Part shown: positions 33,551-43,244 of the stretch, piece by piece
Numbering within the stretch: the stretch's first letter is position 1
Layout of the letters: the number at the start of each line of letters is the position of its first letter
Origin: Caldithrix abyssi
GTDB taxonomy: Bacteria; Calditrichota; Calditrichia; Calditrichales; Calditrichaceae
Length of the DNA stretch: 56,109 bases
NCBI GenBank assembly: GCA_011369465.1
Contig: DRQG01000022.1
Coordinates: 1-56,109 of the forward strand
Direction of reading: 5' to 3'
Program-made: the position numbers and the translations under genes
Notes under the pieces: generated by a model
Databases searched by the model: none
What the model was told of the DNA's origin: nothing
Seen by the model: only the letters and a program-made list of their open reading frames with translations

Positions 33551-34591
33551 ATGGATTACACCATTGGCAGATTCATTAAATTTATTATCGCTCTTATCTT
33601 TCTGGCCGCCGTTGTCTGGCTGGTGATGGCGCTTAGTTCCACTATTACGATTATTATCATTGCCGCCCTAATCGCCTATATTCTTGATCCGCTGGCCACG
33701 TTTTTGGAATACAAGGGATTGTCGCGTACCATGGCCACAACGGTTTTATTTCTGGCAATCGCAGCTATAATAGCCGCCATATTTTCTTTTCTTATCCCAC
33801 CGCTCATTTACGAAATTCAGCTCATCGAACGTTCCATAAGTTCGGGAGAGGCGGTACGGTTATTTACAAAAATCGAAGCGGTAATAACAGAAAAAATTCC
33901 CTTTGTCGATGTGAGCTCAATGAATTTACAGGATACCTTTACAAATGCTCTCTCCAGCATATCCAGTTCCTTTTTTTCCATTATTGGCAGCGTGGTTTCG
34001 GTCATTACAACGTTGGTTATCATTCCCTTTGCCGTTTTCTTTCTGCTTAAGGACGGACAGGAGTTAAAAAAAGCCTTTATAAGCCTGGTGCCTAACCGCT
34101 ATTTTGAAATGGTGCTGAGCATGCTGCACAAAATCGATGAACAACTGGGAGGCTACCTGCGCGGGCAATTCTTCGACGCTTTGATCATCGGTATCCTGTC
34201 CACATTTGCCTTGTGGTTGTTGGATGTGCCTTACTTTCTGCTTATCGGTATATTTGCCGGGCTGGCTAACATGATCCCTTACGTGGGACCCCTGGCCGGC
34301 GCTGTAACCGCACTTGTTGTCGTGCTTGTGAATGACGGCAGCAATCAACAGCTTATTTTTGTTTTACTGGCTTTTGTGATTATTCAGTTGATCGACAATG
34401 TGCTCGTTCAGCCTTTGGTTGTGGCCCGAACCGTCAATCTGCATCCGCTTGTCGTTATTTTTGCGGTAATTATCGGCGGACAGTTTTTCGGGATTCTCGG
34501 CATGCTGCTGGCCGTGCCCAGCGCGGGAATTATAAAAGTGCTCGGCAGCCAGTTGTATCAAGGCTTTCGTAAATATCAGCGTTTCGTTTGA
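33551..34591 (+). CDS. AI-2E-family permease
   Basis: The 346-residue membrane protein has about eight spans and the family motifs PFAVFFLLKDG, LGGYLRGQFFDALIIGILS, FAGLANMIPYVGPLAGA and FGILGMLLAVPSAGI. Members of this family export autoinducer-2-like compounds or work as sodium/proton antiporters, so the substrate cannot be told. The gene follows the cyclic-nucleotide-binding protein gene directly, which suggests second-messenger control. The residues between spans 2 and 3 form the usual long periplasmic loop. Confidence 0.85.
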   Translation: MDYTIGRFIKFIIALIFLAAVVWLVMALSSTITIIIIAALIAYILDPLATFLEYKGLSRTMATTVLFLAIAAIIAAIFSFLIPPLIYEIQLIERSISSGEAVRLFTKIEAVITEKIPFVDVSSMNLQDTFTNALSSISSSFFSIIGSVVSVITTLVIIPFAVFFLLKDGQELKKAFISLVPNRYFEMVLSMLHKIDEQLGGYLRGQFFDALIIGILSTFALWLLDVPYFLLIGIFAGLANMIPYVGPLAGAVTALVVVLVNDGSNQQLIFVLLAFVIIQLIDNVLVQPLVVARTVNLHPLVVIFAVIIGGQFFGILGMLLAVPSAGIIKVLGSQLYQGFRKYQRFV

Positions 34592-34621
34592 TATTTTGTT
34601 CCCTTAATTAAAGGATAATAT

Positions 34622-35368
34622 ATGCATTGGACCGAAGAGTTTTTTGACGAATACTATCTTAAGTCCAGCCATTATCTGACCAGCGCCGATCATACGGAAA
34701 AAGAAGTGGATTTCTTGCTGGATCATGTGGAAATAACCAAAGAAAGCGCTATTCTTGATCTGGCCTGCGGACAGGGACGGCACGCCATCGCTCTGGCCAA
34801 ACGAGGCTATCAAAATATCACCGGTTTGGATTTGACCGAACCGTATATCAAGATGGCGCGGGAGAGGTCTCAGGGGCTGGAATTCCCGCCTGCCTTTGTT
34901 CAGGGCAATATGAGCGATTTTTCCGAACAGAATAAATACGATCTGATTTATAGTCTGTTTTCATCCATGTTTTATTTTGATGATACACACAATCTGGATA
35001 TTTTACAGCGCATTTACAACGGCCTGAAGCGGGACGGTTATTTTGTAATCGATTATTTTAATCCGCTCCATTTTCTGAAAATAAACAAAAAGAAAGATTG
35101 GTATATTACCGATGACGATTATTTGATATTGGAAAAATTTTCGCACAATCCCATTTCGGGAATGATCACCACCGAACGGTTGATTATTACTCCCGAAGGC
35201 AAACGTATTAAACGTATGTTTCATGTGCGGGATTACACCCCGGCGGAACTGCGTTATCATTTTGAACATATCGGTTTTGAAATCGTCCGTGTCTTCGGTA
35301 ATTTTGATGGCGACGAATACACGCTAGATGCGCCGCGGCAGATTTTTATCACCCGTAAACCGGAATAG
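34622..35368 (+). CDS. Class I SAM-dependent methyltransferase
   Basis: The 248-residue protein has the SAM-binding motif AILDLACGQGRHAIAL (residues 44-59), the acidic GLDLTEPYI strand and an IYSLFSSMFYFDD region. This is the common small-molecule methyltransferase layout. AAAGGA precedes the ATG. It is 30 bases after the permease gene and five bases before the next gene. The substrate is unknown. Confidence 0.85.
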   Translation: MHWTEEFFDEYYLKSSHYLTSADHTEKEVDFLLDHVEITKESAILDLACGQGRHAIALAKRGYQNITGLDLTEPYIKMARERSQGLEFPPAFVQGNMSDFSEQNKYDLIYSLFSSMFYFDDTHNLDILQRIYNGLKRDGYFVIDYFNPLHFLKINKKKDWYITDDDYLILEKFSHNPISGMITTERLIITPEGKRIKRMFHVRDYTPAELRYHFEHIGFEIVRVFGNFDGDEYTLDAPRQIFITRKPE

Positions 35369-35373
35369 GAATA

Positions 35374-35772
35374 ATGGAACAACAACAAAAACAAAAACTC
35401 ATTGAAATGGCGCCCATTCTTGTTTTTATTGCCGTTTTTTTTATTACCAATTTTTTCGACTGGATGGATGTATCCAAATTTATCTGGGCGATGCTGGCCG
35501 GTACGGCAACCTTTTTTGTTATGGCAGCCGATTTTAAAGAAGGACTCAAAGAAAAGAAAAATCTAAAAGATTTGGATGTGTACGTGGCTGTACTTACCGG
35601 CCTGTTCATTTTGTTTTTTTTACATGGGTTTTTGCACTGGTACCGTGTCCTTTCCATTTTTTTGCGCAACGGACTCATGTTTGTTCTCCTGTTAATCTAT
35701 TTTATAGTCATGTTCCGGGCTATCCGTGTGTTGGCTCAATACAAATCCATATTTAACCATTCGGGGCGGTAG
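35374..35772 (+). CDS. Small polytopic membrane protein
   Basis: The 132-residue protein has four hydrophobic spans (about 12-28, 35-50, 70-87 and 95-115), with a charged loop (KEGLKEKKNLKDLD) between spans 2 and 3. TAGGA precedes the ATG. Its stop codon lies four bases before the HtrA start, so the genes are probably translated together. No family is recognised. Confidence 0.6.
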   Translation: MEQQQKQKLIEMAPILVFIAVFFITNFFDWMDVSKFIWAMLAGTATFFVMAADFKEGLKEKKNLKDLDVYVAVLTGLFILFFLHGFLHWYRVLSIFLRNGLMFVLLLIYFIVMFRAIRVLAQYKSIFNHSGR

Positions 35773-35776
35773 TTTA

Positions 35777-37104
<1,328 letters not shown>

Positions 37105-37108
<4 letters not shown>

Positions 37109-38514
37109 AACGACTGACCCGTATCGCTCTGATCAGCATTGGTTTTGTGTATGCGCTAACGGCTCAAAGTACGGATTGGTCCAAAGCCATCGAGACAAAC
37201 CGCGCAAAAGTGGTGCTTATCGAATACTATGAACAACTAAATTCAGTAGAAGCCATTGTGGATAAGGGGCGGGTAAAACGTTTCTTAACCGGTGTTCTGG
37301 TTTCGGAAGACGGCCTGATAATGACCTCTTCATCCATTTTCAAACCCAGCCTGGAATTCTCTTCGCCGCAGGCATACTACAATTCGTACCAGCTGCCGGG
37401 AGACATCCGGGTGAAGATGGAAAACGGCCAATACATTCCCGCAAAATTTATCGGAAAAGATGACGACAAACGGCTGGCCTTTATCCGGCTTAAATCCGAT
37501 GCAAAATACGCGCCGGTTCATTTCCAAACGCAGCATACTTTACAGCTGGGCAGCCCGGTTTTGATCATGCAGCATCTGCCTAAACGGTTTAATTCCGAAT
37601 TAATGGTGAGCAAGCGAATGATCAATGCGGTGGTCTCCCAGCCGCAGCCGCGCTTCTTATGCGAAAACAACATCCGCGCCCTGTCTCATTTCGGCCTGGT
37701 GCTGGATGAAACAGGCCGCGCCGTAGGTGTGCTCCGATCGGCGGAATCCCCTCAGATGAATAGTTTCGGCTACGATGACAGCGATTCCTACACGCCGATG
37801 GAGATTATCCCTTATGTTCAATTTAAAGGCCTGATCGAAAATCCGCCTGTTTTTAAGAAGAAAAAGACCCGGCGTAAAAAATGGCTGGGCATTTATATGC
37901 AGCCTTTTACGCACGATATGGCGCGGTATTTTCAACGGGACAGTCTGAGCGGTGTTCTGGTAAATACCATTATTGACGAATCGCCTGCGGGCAAAGCCGG
38001 CCTGCAGGTTGGCGACGTTCTGACGCAAATGGATGGTCAGCCCCTAAAAGCGGAAAAAGACAGCGATCTGGAAGATTTCCGCAGTAAAATACGCGAAAGC
38101 GACTCCGACCGTGTGGTGTTCAGGGTTTTTCGCAAGGATCATTTTTTGGACATTCCGGTAGAACTTGGCGAAGCGCCGATCAGTTCATTTTTGGCCGATG
38201 AATTATCCAACACATTGCTCGGCTTCAGCGTAAAAGAACTCACTCAGGACATCATCATTGCCAAACAACTGGATTATGACACCGAAGGGGTGTGGGTTTC
38301 GCGAGTGGAACGGGCCGGCTGGGCCGATGTGGCCGGTTTGCAGGTGGGCGATTTGCTGCTTAAAATAAACGAACAACCGATCTCTTCCCTGGACGACCTA
38401 AAAAAATATTTTTCAAAAATAGAGCAGGAAAAACCGGAATACATCAGCCTGTTTATCAAACGCGGGCCGGATACCCGGTTTCTGTTCGTAAAAACCGAAT
38501 TCGATAAAAATTAG
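37105..38514 (+). CDS. Catalytically dead HtrA-like paralogue with two PDZ domains
   Basis: The 469-residue exported protein (signal peptide to about residue 21, LTAQS) has the same architecture as the preceding HtrA. The active site is lost, however: His is Ser77 (MTSSSIFKP), Asp is Arg123 (DDKRLAFIRL) and Ser is His195 (LSHFGLVLD). The two PDZ domains (SPAGKAGLQVGDVLTQMDG; ADVAGLQVGDLLLKINEQP) are well conserved. The PDZ domains are better kept than the protease core, so it probably binds substrates or the active partner, as a pseudoprotease adaptor. The 4-base overlap argues for matched synthesis; complex formation is inferred. Confidence 0.8.
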
Positions 38515-38570
38515 AAGAACAATCGGACATCATACAAAGCCCATATTTTTAAATGGAAAGGCGACAGGCT

Positions 38571-39023
38571 ATGGATCTTTTGCAAACCATTTTCGAAAAG
38601 CAATACGAACTGAACAAACGCATCCTCAAAGAACGCCACGGGCAGGACTATGACCGGCTGTGCGACCAGAGAACACAGGATGAAGAAACCGTACGCCGAC
38701 GGGTGGAATGGATTCTGAATTACAATCGCGCTCAAATCCACGAATCGATTGAGCTGGAAGACTCGCTGCCCTGGAAGTGGTGGAAGGATATGAAAGAAAT
38801 CGACTGGGACAACATCCGCATCGAGCTGATTGACGAGCTGCATTTTTGGGTAAGCAAATGTCAGTTGGTGGGTCTCGATCCGCAAAGCCTGGCCGAGTTG
38901 TATATAAAAAAGAATAAATTGAATCAGGTTCGGCAGGATAAGGGGTACGGCAGCACCTATTCCAAATACGACGAAAACGGGGTAGAGGACAACAAACGCA
39001 TCGACGAAATCATTGACGAGTGA
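38571..39023 (+). CDS. Dimeric dUTPase/MazG-like all-alpha NTP pyrophosphatase
   Basis: The start at 38571 (MDLLQTIFEKQ) has an AGG-rich site upstream, which a longer start at 38553 lacks. The 150-residue helical protein has Glu58/Glu61/Glu63 (HESIELEDS), the E-x-x-D pair Glu85/Asp88 (IELIDELHFW) and the C-terminal KKNKLNQVRQDKGYG block. These match the dimeric dUTPase (all-alpha NTP-PPase) family, which hydrolyses dUTP to dUMP. A nearby family member acting on other NTPs is possible. It sits three bases before the FGGY kinase gene. Confidence 0.65.
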   Translation: MDLLQTIFEKQYELNKRILKERHGQDYDRLCDQRTQDEETVRRRVEWILNYNRAQIHESIELEDSLPWKWWKDMKEIDWDNIRIELIDELHFWVSKCQLVGLDPQSLAELYIKKNKLNQVRQDKGYGSTYSKYDENGVEDNKRIDEIIDE

Positions 39024-39026
39024 TCT

Positions 39027-40577
39027 ATGAGCGACGATCTGCTTCTGGCCGTCGATTGCGGCACCCAAAGCGTACGTGCCCTGCTGTTCGATCCTCGCGG
39101 AACGCTGATTGACCGGGAACAAATCCCCATCGAACCCTATTTTTCCACCGCGCCCGGCCTGGCCGAGCAAGACGTGCAGGTGTTCTGGAAAGCGCTGTGT
39201 CAGGCCACACGAAAAATACTGGCTCGAGAGGCTTCTTATAAAACCCGAACCAGAGCCCTTGCGCTTACCACCCAACGCTCCACCGTTGTCAATCTGGATA
39301 AACAGGGGACCCCGCTCCGTCCGGCTATCGTCTGGCTGGATCAACGCCGCACGGAGAACTTGCCGCCAATGGGTGGTTTGTGGAATGCTATTTTCAAAAT
39401 AAGCGGCCTCAGCGATACCATTGAATATTTGCGCGCCGAAGCGGAAGCCAACTGGATTCGTACGCATCAACCGGAAATCTGGGACAAAACGTATAAGTAT
39501 CTTTTTTTATCCGGCTATCTCAATTACCGTCTCACCGGCGAATATATTGATTCCACCGGCAGTCAGGTGGGATACATGCCCTTTAATTATAAAAAACACA
39601 AATGGTCCGGCCGCTTCGATTGGAAATGGCAGGCTATTCCCATGCGCAAAGAGCTTTTGCCGCGGTTGGCAGCTCCCGGAGAGGTTATGGGAAAAATAAG
39701 TTCATCCGTAGCGGAAGAGACCGGTTTACCGGCCGGGCTGCCCGTCATAGCCGCGGCGGCCGATAAAGCCTGCGAAGTGATCGGTTCGGGCTGTCTGGAA
39801 CCGCATGTCGGCTGTCTGAGTTACGGAACCACGGCCACCATCAACACGGTGCGCAAAAAATATATCGAAGTGATACCGCTTATTCCGCCTTACCCCGCCG
39901 CTATCCCCAAAGCCTATAATCTGGAAATCCAGATATACCGTGGATTCTGGATGGTTAGTTGGTTCAAGGAACAGTTTGCTTTTTACGAGCAAAACATCGC
40001 CAAAGAAAAAGGTATTGCTGTGGAGGAACTGTTTGACGATCTTGTCAACCAGGTTGCGCCCGGTTCGGACGGCCTCATTCTGCAACCTTACTGGTCGCCC
40101 GGTCTGCGCCATCCCGGGCCGGAAGCGCGGGGCGCCATCATCGGTTTTGGCGATGTGCATACCCGCGCTCATCTCTATCGGGCAATTTTGGAAGGCATTG
40201 CTTACGGCCTGCGCGAAGGCGCCGAACGTATCGGTAAACGCAGCGGAGTGCCTGTGACGGAATTACGGGTGGCCGGCGGCGGCAGCCAAAGCGATGCTGC
40301 CATGCAGATTACCGCCGATATATTCAATCTGCCGGCGCAGCGTCCGCATGTGTACGAGGCTTCCGGCCTGGGCGCGGCTATCGACGCTGCGGTGGGCAGC
40401 GGTTTGCACAGCGATTTTGATTCGGCCATCAAGGCCATGACGCATCCCGGCGACCGCTTTGAACCCAATCCGGCCAATGTGGAAATCTACGATCAAATTT
40501 ACCGCCGGGTGTACCAGAAAATGTACGGACGGCTGAAAGATTTTTATAAGGAGATAAAAAGGATAATTAGTAGTTAA
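39027..40577 (+). CDS. FGGY-family carbohydrate kinase
   Basis: The 516-residue protein has the N-terminal phosphate motif LAVDCGTQSVRALLFD, the AIVWLDQRR segment and the C-terminal ATPase motif VAGGGSQSDAAMQITADI with LEGIAYGLREGAERI. These define the FGGY sugar kinase fold. The substrate pocket residues do not tell me whether it phosphorylates xylulose, ribulose, glycerol or another polyol. No isomerase or transporter for a sugar is adjacent, so the pathway is open. Confidence 0.85.
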   Translation: MSDDLLLAVDCGTQSVRALLFDPRGTLIDREQIPIEPYFSTAPGLAEQDVQVFWKALCQATRKILAREASYKTRTRALALTTQRSTVVNLDKQGTPLRPAIVWLDQRRTENLPPMGGLWNAIFKISGLSDTIEYLRAEAEANWIRTHQPEIWDKTYKYLFLSGYLNYRLTGEYIDSTGSQVGYMPFNYKKHKWSGRFDWKWQAIPMRKELLPRLAAPGEVMGKISSSVAEETGLPAGLPVIAAAADKACEVIGSGCLEPHVGCLSYGTTATINTVRKKYIEVIPLIPPYPAAIPKAYNLEIQIYRGFWMVSWFKEQFAFYEQNIAKEKGIAVEELFDDLVNQVAPGSDGLILQPYWSPGLRHPGPEARGAIIGFGDVHTRAHLYRAILEGIAYGLREGAERIGKRSGVPVTELRVAGGGSQSDAAMQITADIFNLPAQRPHVYEASGLGAAIDAAVGSGLHSDFDSAIKAMTHPGDRFEPNPANVEIYDQIYRRVYQKMYGRLKDFYKEIKRIISS

Positions 40578-40651
40578 CGCCTTTCATAGCAACATCCACT
40601 CTAATCGAAATAGAACCTAAATATTTTTACCTGTTCGAAAAGGATTCATAG

Positions 40652-41155
40652 ATGAAATATATTATTGTTACCGCCTTTATACTCTCTTCTTTTGGCCTTA
40701 GTCTTGCGCAAACAAACCATAACAACAATAGCGATTTATTAAACAAACTCACCGGCCCCTGGCAAATGACCGGTCATGTTATGAAAAAGCCGGTTGAATA
40801 TAAGGCGGAAGGCAAATGGATTTTAAATGATCAATTTTTTCGTTTCACAATGGCAGATGTGAATATGCCGCCTCAATACGAAGCTCAAATTTTTTTCGGA
40901 TATGACAGCGCAAAAACCGGGTATGTTGTCCATTGGCTGGATGTATTCGGCGGCGAGTATTCCAAAATACTGGGATTCGGAAAAGTCGCTGCGGATACCA
41001 TTAAAATTTTGTTCAAATTTGGGGACAGGCCCTTTCGCGATATAATCAGTTTAAATAAAAAACAAAATACCGGGCAATTTCTGATTGAGTACAAAAATGC
41101 TGAGGGGAATTGGAAAGAGTTTGCCCGATATAAAATGGTACGGCTGGAGAAATAA
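40652..41155 (+). CDS. Exported DUF1579-like protein
   Basis: The start has AAAGG upstream and leads into a signal peptide (to about residue 20, LSLAQ). The rest (about 145 residues) reads LTGPWQMTGHVM, EGKWILNDQFFRFTM, QIFFGYDSAKTGYVVHW and PFRDIISLNKKQ, the calycin-like pattern of DUF1579 and related periplasmic proteins. The function is unknown. It is 74 bases after the kinase gene, and a terminator-like hairpin follows. Confidence 0.6.
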   Translation: MKYIIVTAFILSSFGLSLAQTNHNNNSDLLNKLTGPWQMTGHVMKKPVEYKAEGKWILNDQFFRFTMADVNMPPQYEAQIFFGYDSAKTGYVVHWLDVFGGEYSKILGFGKVAADTIKILFKFGDRPFRDIISLNKKQNTGQFLIEYKNAEGNWKEFARYKMVRLEK

Positions 41156-41225
41156 TCCGAACTTTCCGGCGGTCGATTAGGGCTGGAGGAAACCGATCTG
41201 AGATAGAGTTAACCGGGTGTTTTCA

Positions 41226-41260
41226 GACCTTCCGGGTTTTGAAAATCTGGAAGGTCTTTT
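41226..41260 (+). terminator. Hairpin with T run after the DUF1579-like gene
   Basis: GACCTTCC (41226-41233) pairs with GGAAGGTC (41249-41256), followed by TTTT. It lies 70 bases after the stop codon. The same sequence motif is a common interspersed repeat, so terminator function is likely but not certain. Confidence 0.5.
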
Positions 41261-41292
41261 AACAGCCGATCTGCCTCTCAAGGCCGGGGAAG

Positions 41293-41325
41293 ACCGATGC
41301 CATCGCTTGGAGCGATGGCATCGGT
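41293..41325. repeat. Perfect 15-bp hairpin repeat
   Basis: ACCGATGCCATCGCT (41293-41307) is the exact reverse complement of AGCGATGGCATCGGT (41311-41325), with a three-base loop. Its length and position in a gene-free stretch fit a REP-like element. Confidence 0.7.
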
Positions 41326-41499
41326 GAAACAGGCAACAAACCCAATACGGAACAGCTAACGAGACACCAGAGGGGATAGCCGCGCTTCGCTCGCCATGAC
41401 GACACGACGCCCACAACCCTCCATGGCCCTTCCTTCGCCGAAGGGAGGGAATGATGTTAAACCCTGGTCTGACGCCAGGACAGGCTTGTTTCAGCATCC

Positions 41500-41640
41500 C
41501 ATGTTTTAGAAGAGGGGATTCCGATCCCGCCCGGGCGGGACGGAATGACGAAATGAGTCATGCTGAGCTTGTCTCAGCATCCACAAAACCAACATCGGAT
41601 TCCGAATCAAGTTCGGAATGACATCGGGCTTTCCTACGCT
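41500..41640. repeat. REP-like segments related to the 51-52 kb array
   Basis: The gap holds GATCCCGCCCGGGCGGGA (near 41532), TCATGCTGAGCTTGTCTCAG (near 41560), and TTCCGAATCAAGTTCGGAATGACA (a palindrome near 41603). The GGAATGAC ends and the CCCGCC/GGCGGG pairs resemble the units around the GIY-YIG gene. No gene is supported in 41156-41742. Confidence 0.6.
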
Positions 41641-41742
41641 ATCATTCGTTCATTTTCAATATTATTTCCAATTATATCATTTCCAAATTAAATTAGAAGT
41701 ATTCATTTGCAAAAAAAGTACAACCCCTGATAAGGAGACGCC

Positions 41743-42096
41743 ATGGGAGCGCCTGTTGTTCATTTTGAGATAATTGGAAAAAACCAGCCCAAACTGCAAA
41801 AATTTTTTTCCGAGGTGTTTGATTGGAAAATCAATACGGATAATACAATTGGTTACGGTTTGGTCGAAGCGCAAGGCGAAGGTAGCATCGGTGGCGGGAT
41901 AGGTTCGGCCGGGCAAAGCAAGGGGCATGCTACATTTTACATCGAGGTGGAAAATCTGGAAAAGACTTTGGAAAAGATCGAACGCCACGGCGGGAAAATT
42001 GTTGTTCCCGTTACCACTGTGCCCGGCATGGTTACCTACGCTATGTTCGTCGATCCGGAAGGACATTTGATCGGGCTGGTTAAAAAGGAATCATAA
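41743..42096 (+). CDS. VOC-family protein
   Basis: The 117-residue protein has the start PVVHFEIIGKNQPKLQKFF and the pair VFDWKINTD and MFVDPEGHLIGLV, typical of single-domain VOC/glyoxalase-like proteins that dimerise. AAGGAG precedes the ATG. It converges with the EamA transporter gene at a two-base distance. The ligand is unknown. Confidence 0.75.
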   Translation: MGAPVVHFEIIGKNQPKLQKFFSEVFDWKINTDNTIGYGLVEAQGEGSIGGGIGSAGQSKGHATFYIEVENLEKTLEKIERHGGKIVVPVTTVPGMVTYAMFVDPEGHLIGLVKKES

Positions 42097-42098
42097 AT

Positions 42099-43055
42099 TT
42101 AAGCGGCATTTTGCAGACGGCTTACTTTGATAATACCTGCAAATAAAATAAATACACCCAGCCATTGTACGGGTCCGAGCATATTTCCACGCAGAAGGTA
42201 TTCCAGTAAAACAGCGGTTAAGGGGAAGGCCAGCTCACAGATGGTAGCCACAGAGGCGGTTATCCTGCGTAAGCCGTAATAATAGAGAAAGATGGCTGGC
42301 CCGCCGGTGGAAAAGGCTATTAACAAAAAAATTAACATCTGTTTATTACTCACATCGCTTATCTGTGAAATATCACCCGCACTTAATACGATTATTAACA
42401 TTACCCCGGAAGAGATTAAAAAGCGCAGATAAGTGCCTAGTTTAAATTCCACATGCTTCAGAGCGCGTTTGCTCAGCACGGTGGAAGAACCAAAGCTGAA
42501 AGCAGCCAGAAGAGAAAGCAGCGCCGCCGCCGTGGTTTTATCGCCTTGCGTCCACTGGGGCAGCGAAAGGCCGAAGGTCATCAAATAAGCGCCCGCCAGC
42601 GCCATCCCGGCCCAAATAAAAAAGGTTTTGGGCAGCCGTTCTTTCAAAAAAACAGCGGCTAAAAAGATGGCGAACACCGGCTGAAGTTTCTGAATGAGTA
42701 CAACCACGGAAAGATTTACATAGTTCACATAGAACAGCGCCTTGGTAATGGCCATAACGCCTATGGCGCCGCCGGATAGCGCCACGCCCAAAAAGGCCAG
42801 CCAATCCAGATAAGTAAGTTTCTTTAATTCGCTGTAACGTTTTATAAAAAAGGGCGTTAGCAAGATCGCCACAATGGAACTTTCAATAAAAACCACCAGA
42901 GGTACCGGCAGGGTAAACAAGGCCGGCCGCAACACAATGCCGTCCACACCCCACAGGCTGGAGGCGAGGATAATAAAAAGCGGTGCAAATCTACTAAGGG
43001 ATGATTTTTGTTCCGACAAGGCCCGGCCTTTTTGTTTAGCATAACTGGTTAACAA
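42099..43055 (-). CDS. EamA-family transporter
   Basis: The 318-residue protein has ten membrane spans in two EamA halves, each with the pattern SSLWGVDGIVLRP in the first half and SFGSSTVLSKRAL in the second. Members carry amino acids, nucleotides or drugs out of the cell. The start could be a later methionine; the N-terminal 20 residues (KQKGRALSEQKSS) are hydrophilic. The substrate is unknown. Confidence 0.8.
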   Translation of the reverse strand: MLTSYAKQKGRALSEQKSSLSRFAPLFIILASSLWGVDGIVLRPALFTLPVPLVVFIESSIVAILLTPFFIKRYSELKKLTYLDWLAFLGVALSGGAIGVMAITKALFYVNYVNLSVVVLIQKLQPVFAIFLAAVFLKERLPKTFFIWAGMALAGAYLMTFGLSLPQWTQGDKTTAAALLSLLAAFSFGSSTVLSKRALKHVEFKLGTYLRFLISSGVMLIIVLSAGDISQISDVSNKQMLIFLLIAFSTGGPAIFLYYYGLRRITASVATICELAFPLTAVLLEYLLRGNMLGPVQWLGVFILFAGIIKVSRLQNAA

Positions 43056-43244
43056 AAGAGCGCAATTTACTAAAATTGGCCATAAAGAAAAATAAAACTT
43101 TGGTAATTATTGGTATTTTTTTACCGGATAATGCATAACCGAAAGCGCCGCATAAAAATATTGCAATCAATCGTCCCTGCGTTTAATTTCGCTCATATAT
43201 TTTAAGCCAATATCTTACGCCGGCTATCAATAAGGACTGTGAGT

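Noticed and set aside
38511-39470. 319-codon minus-strand frame opposite the dUTPase-like and kinase genes
   Set aside because: Both plus-strand genes have family motifs; this is a shadow frame.
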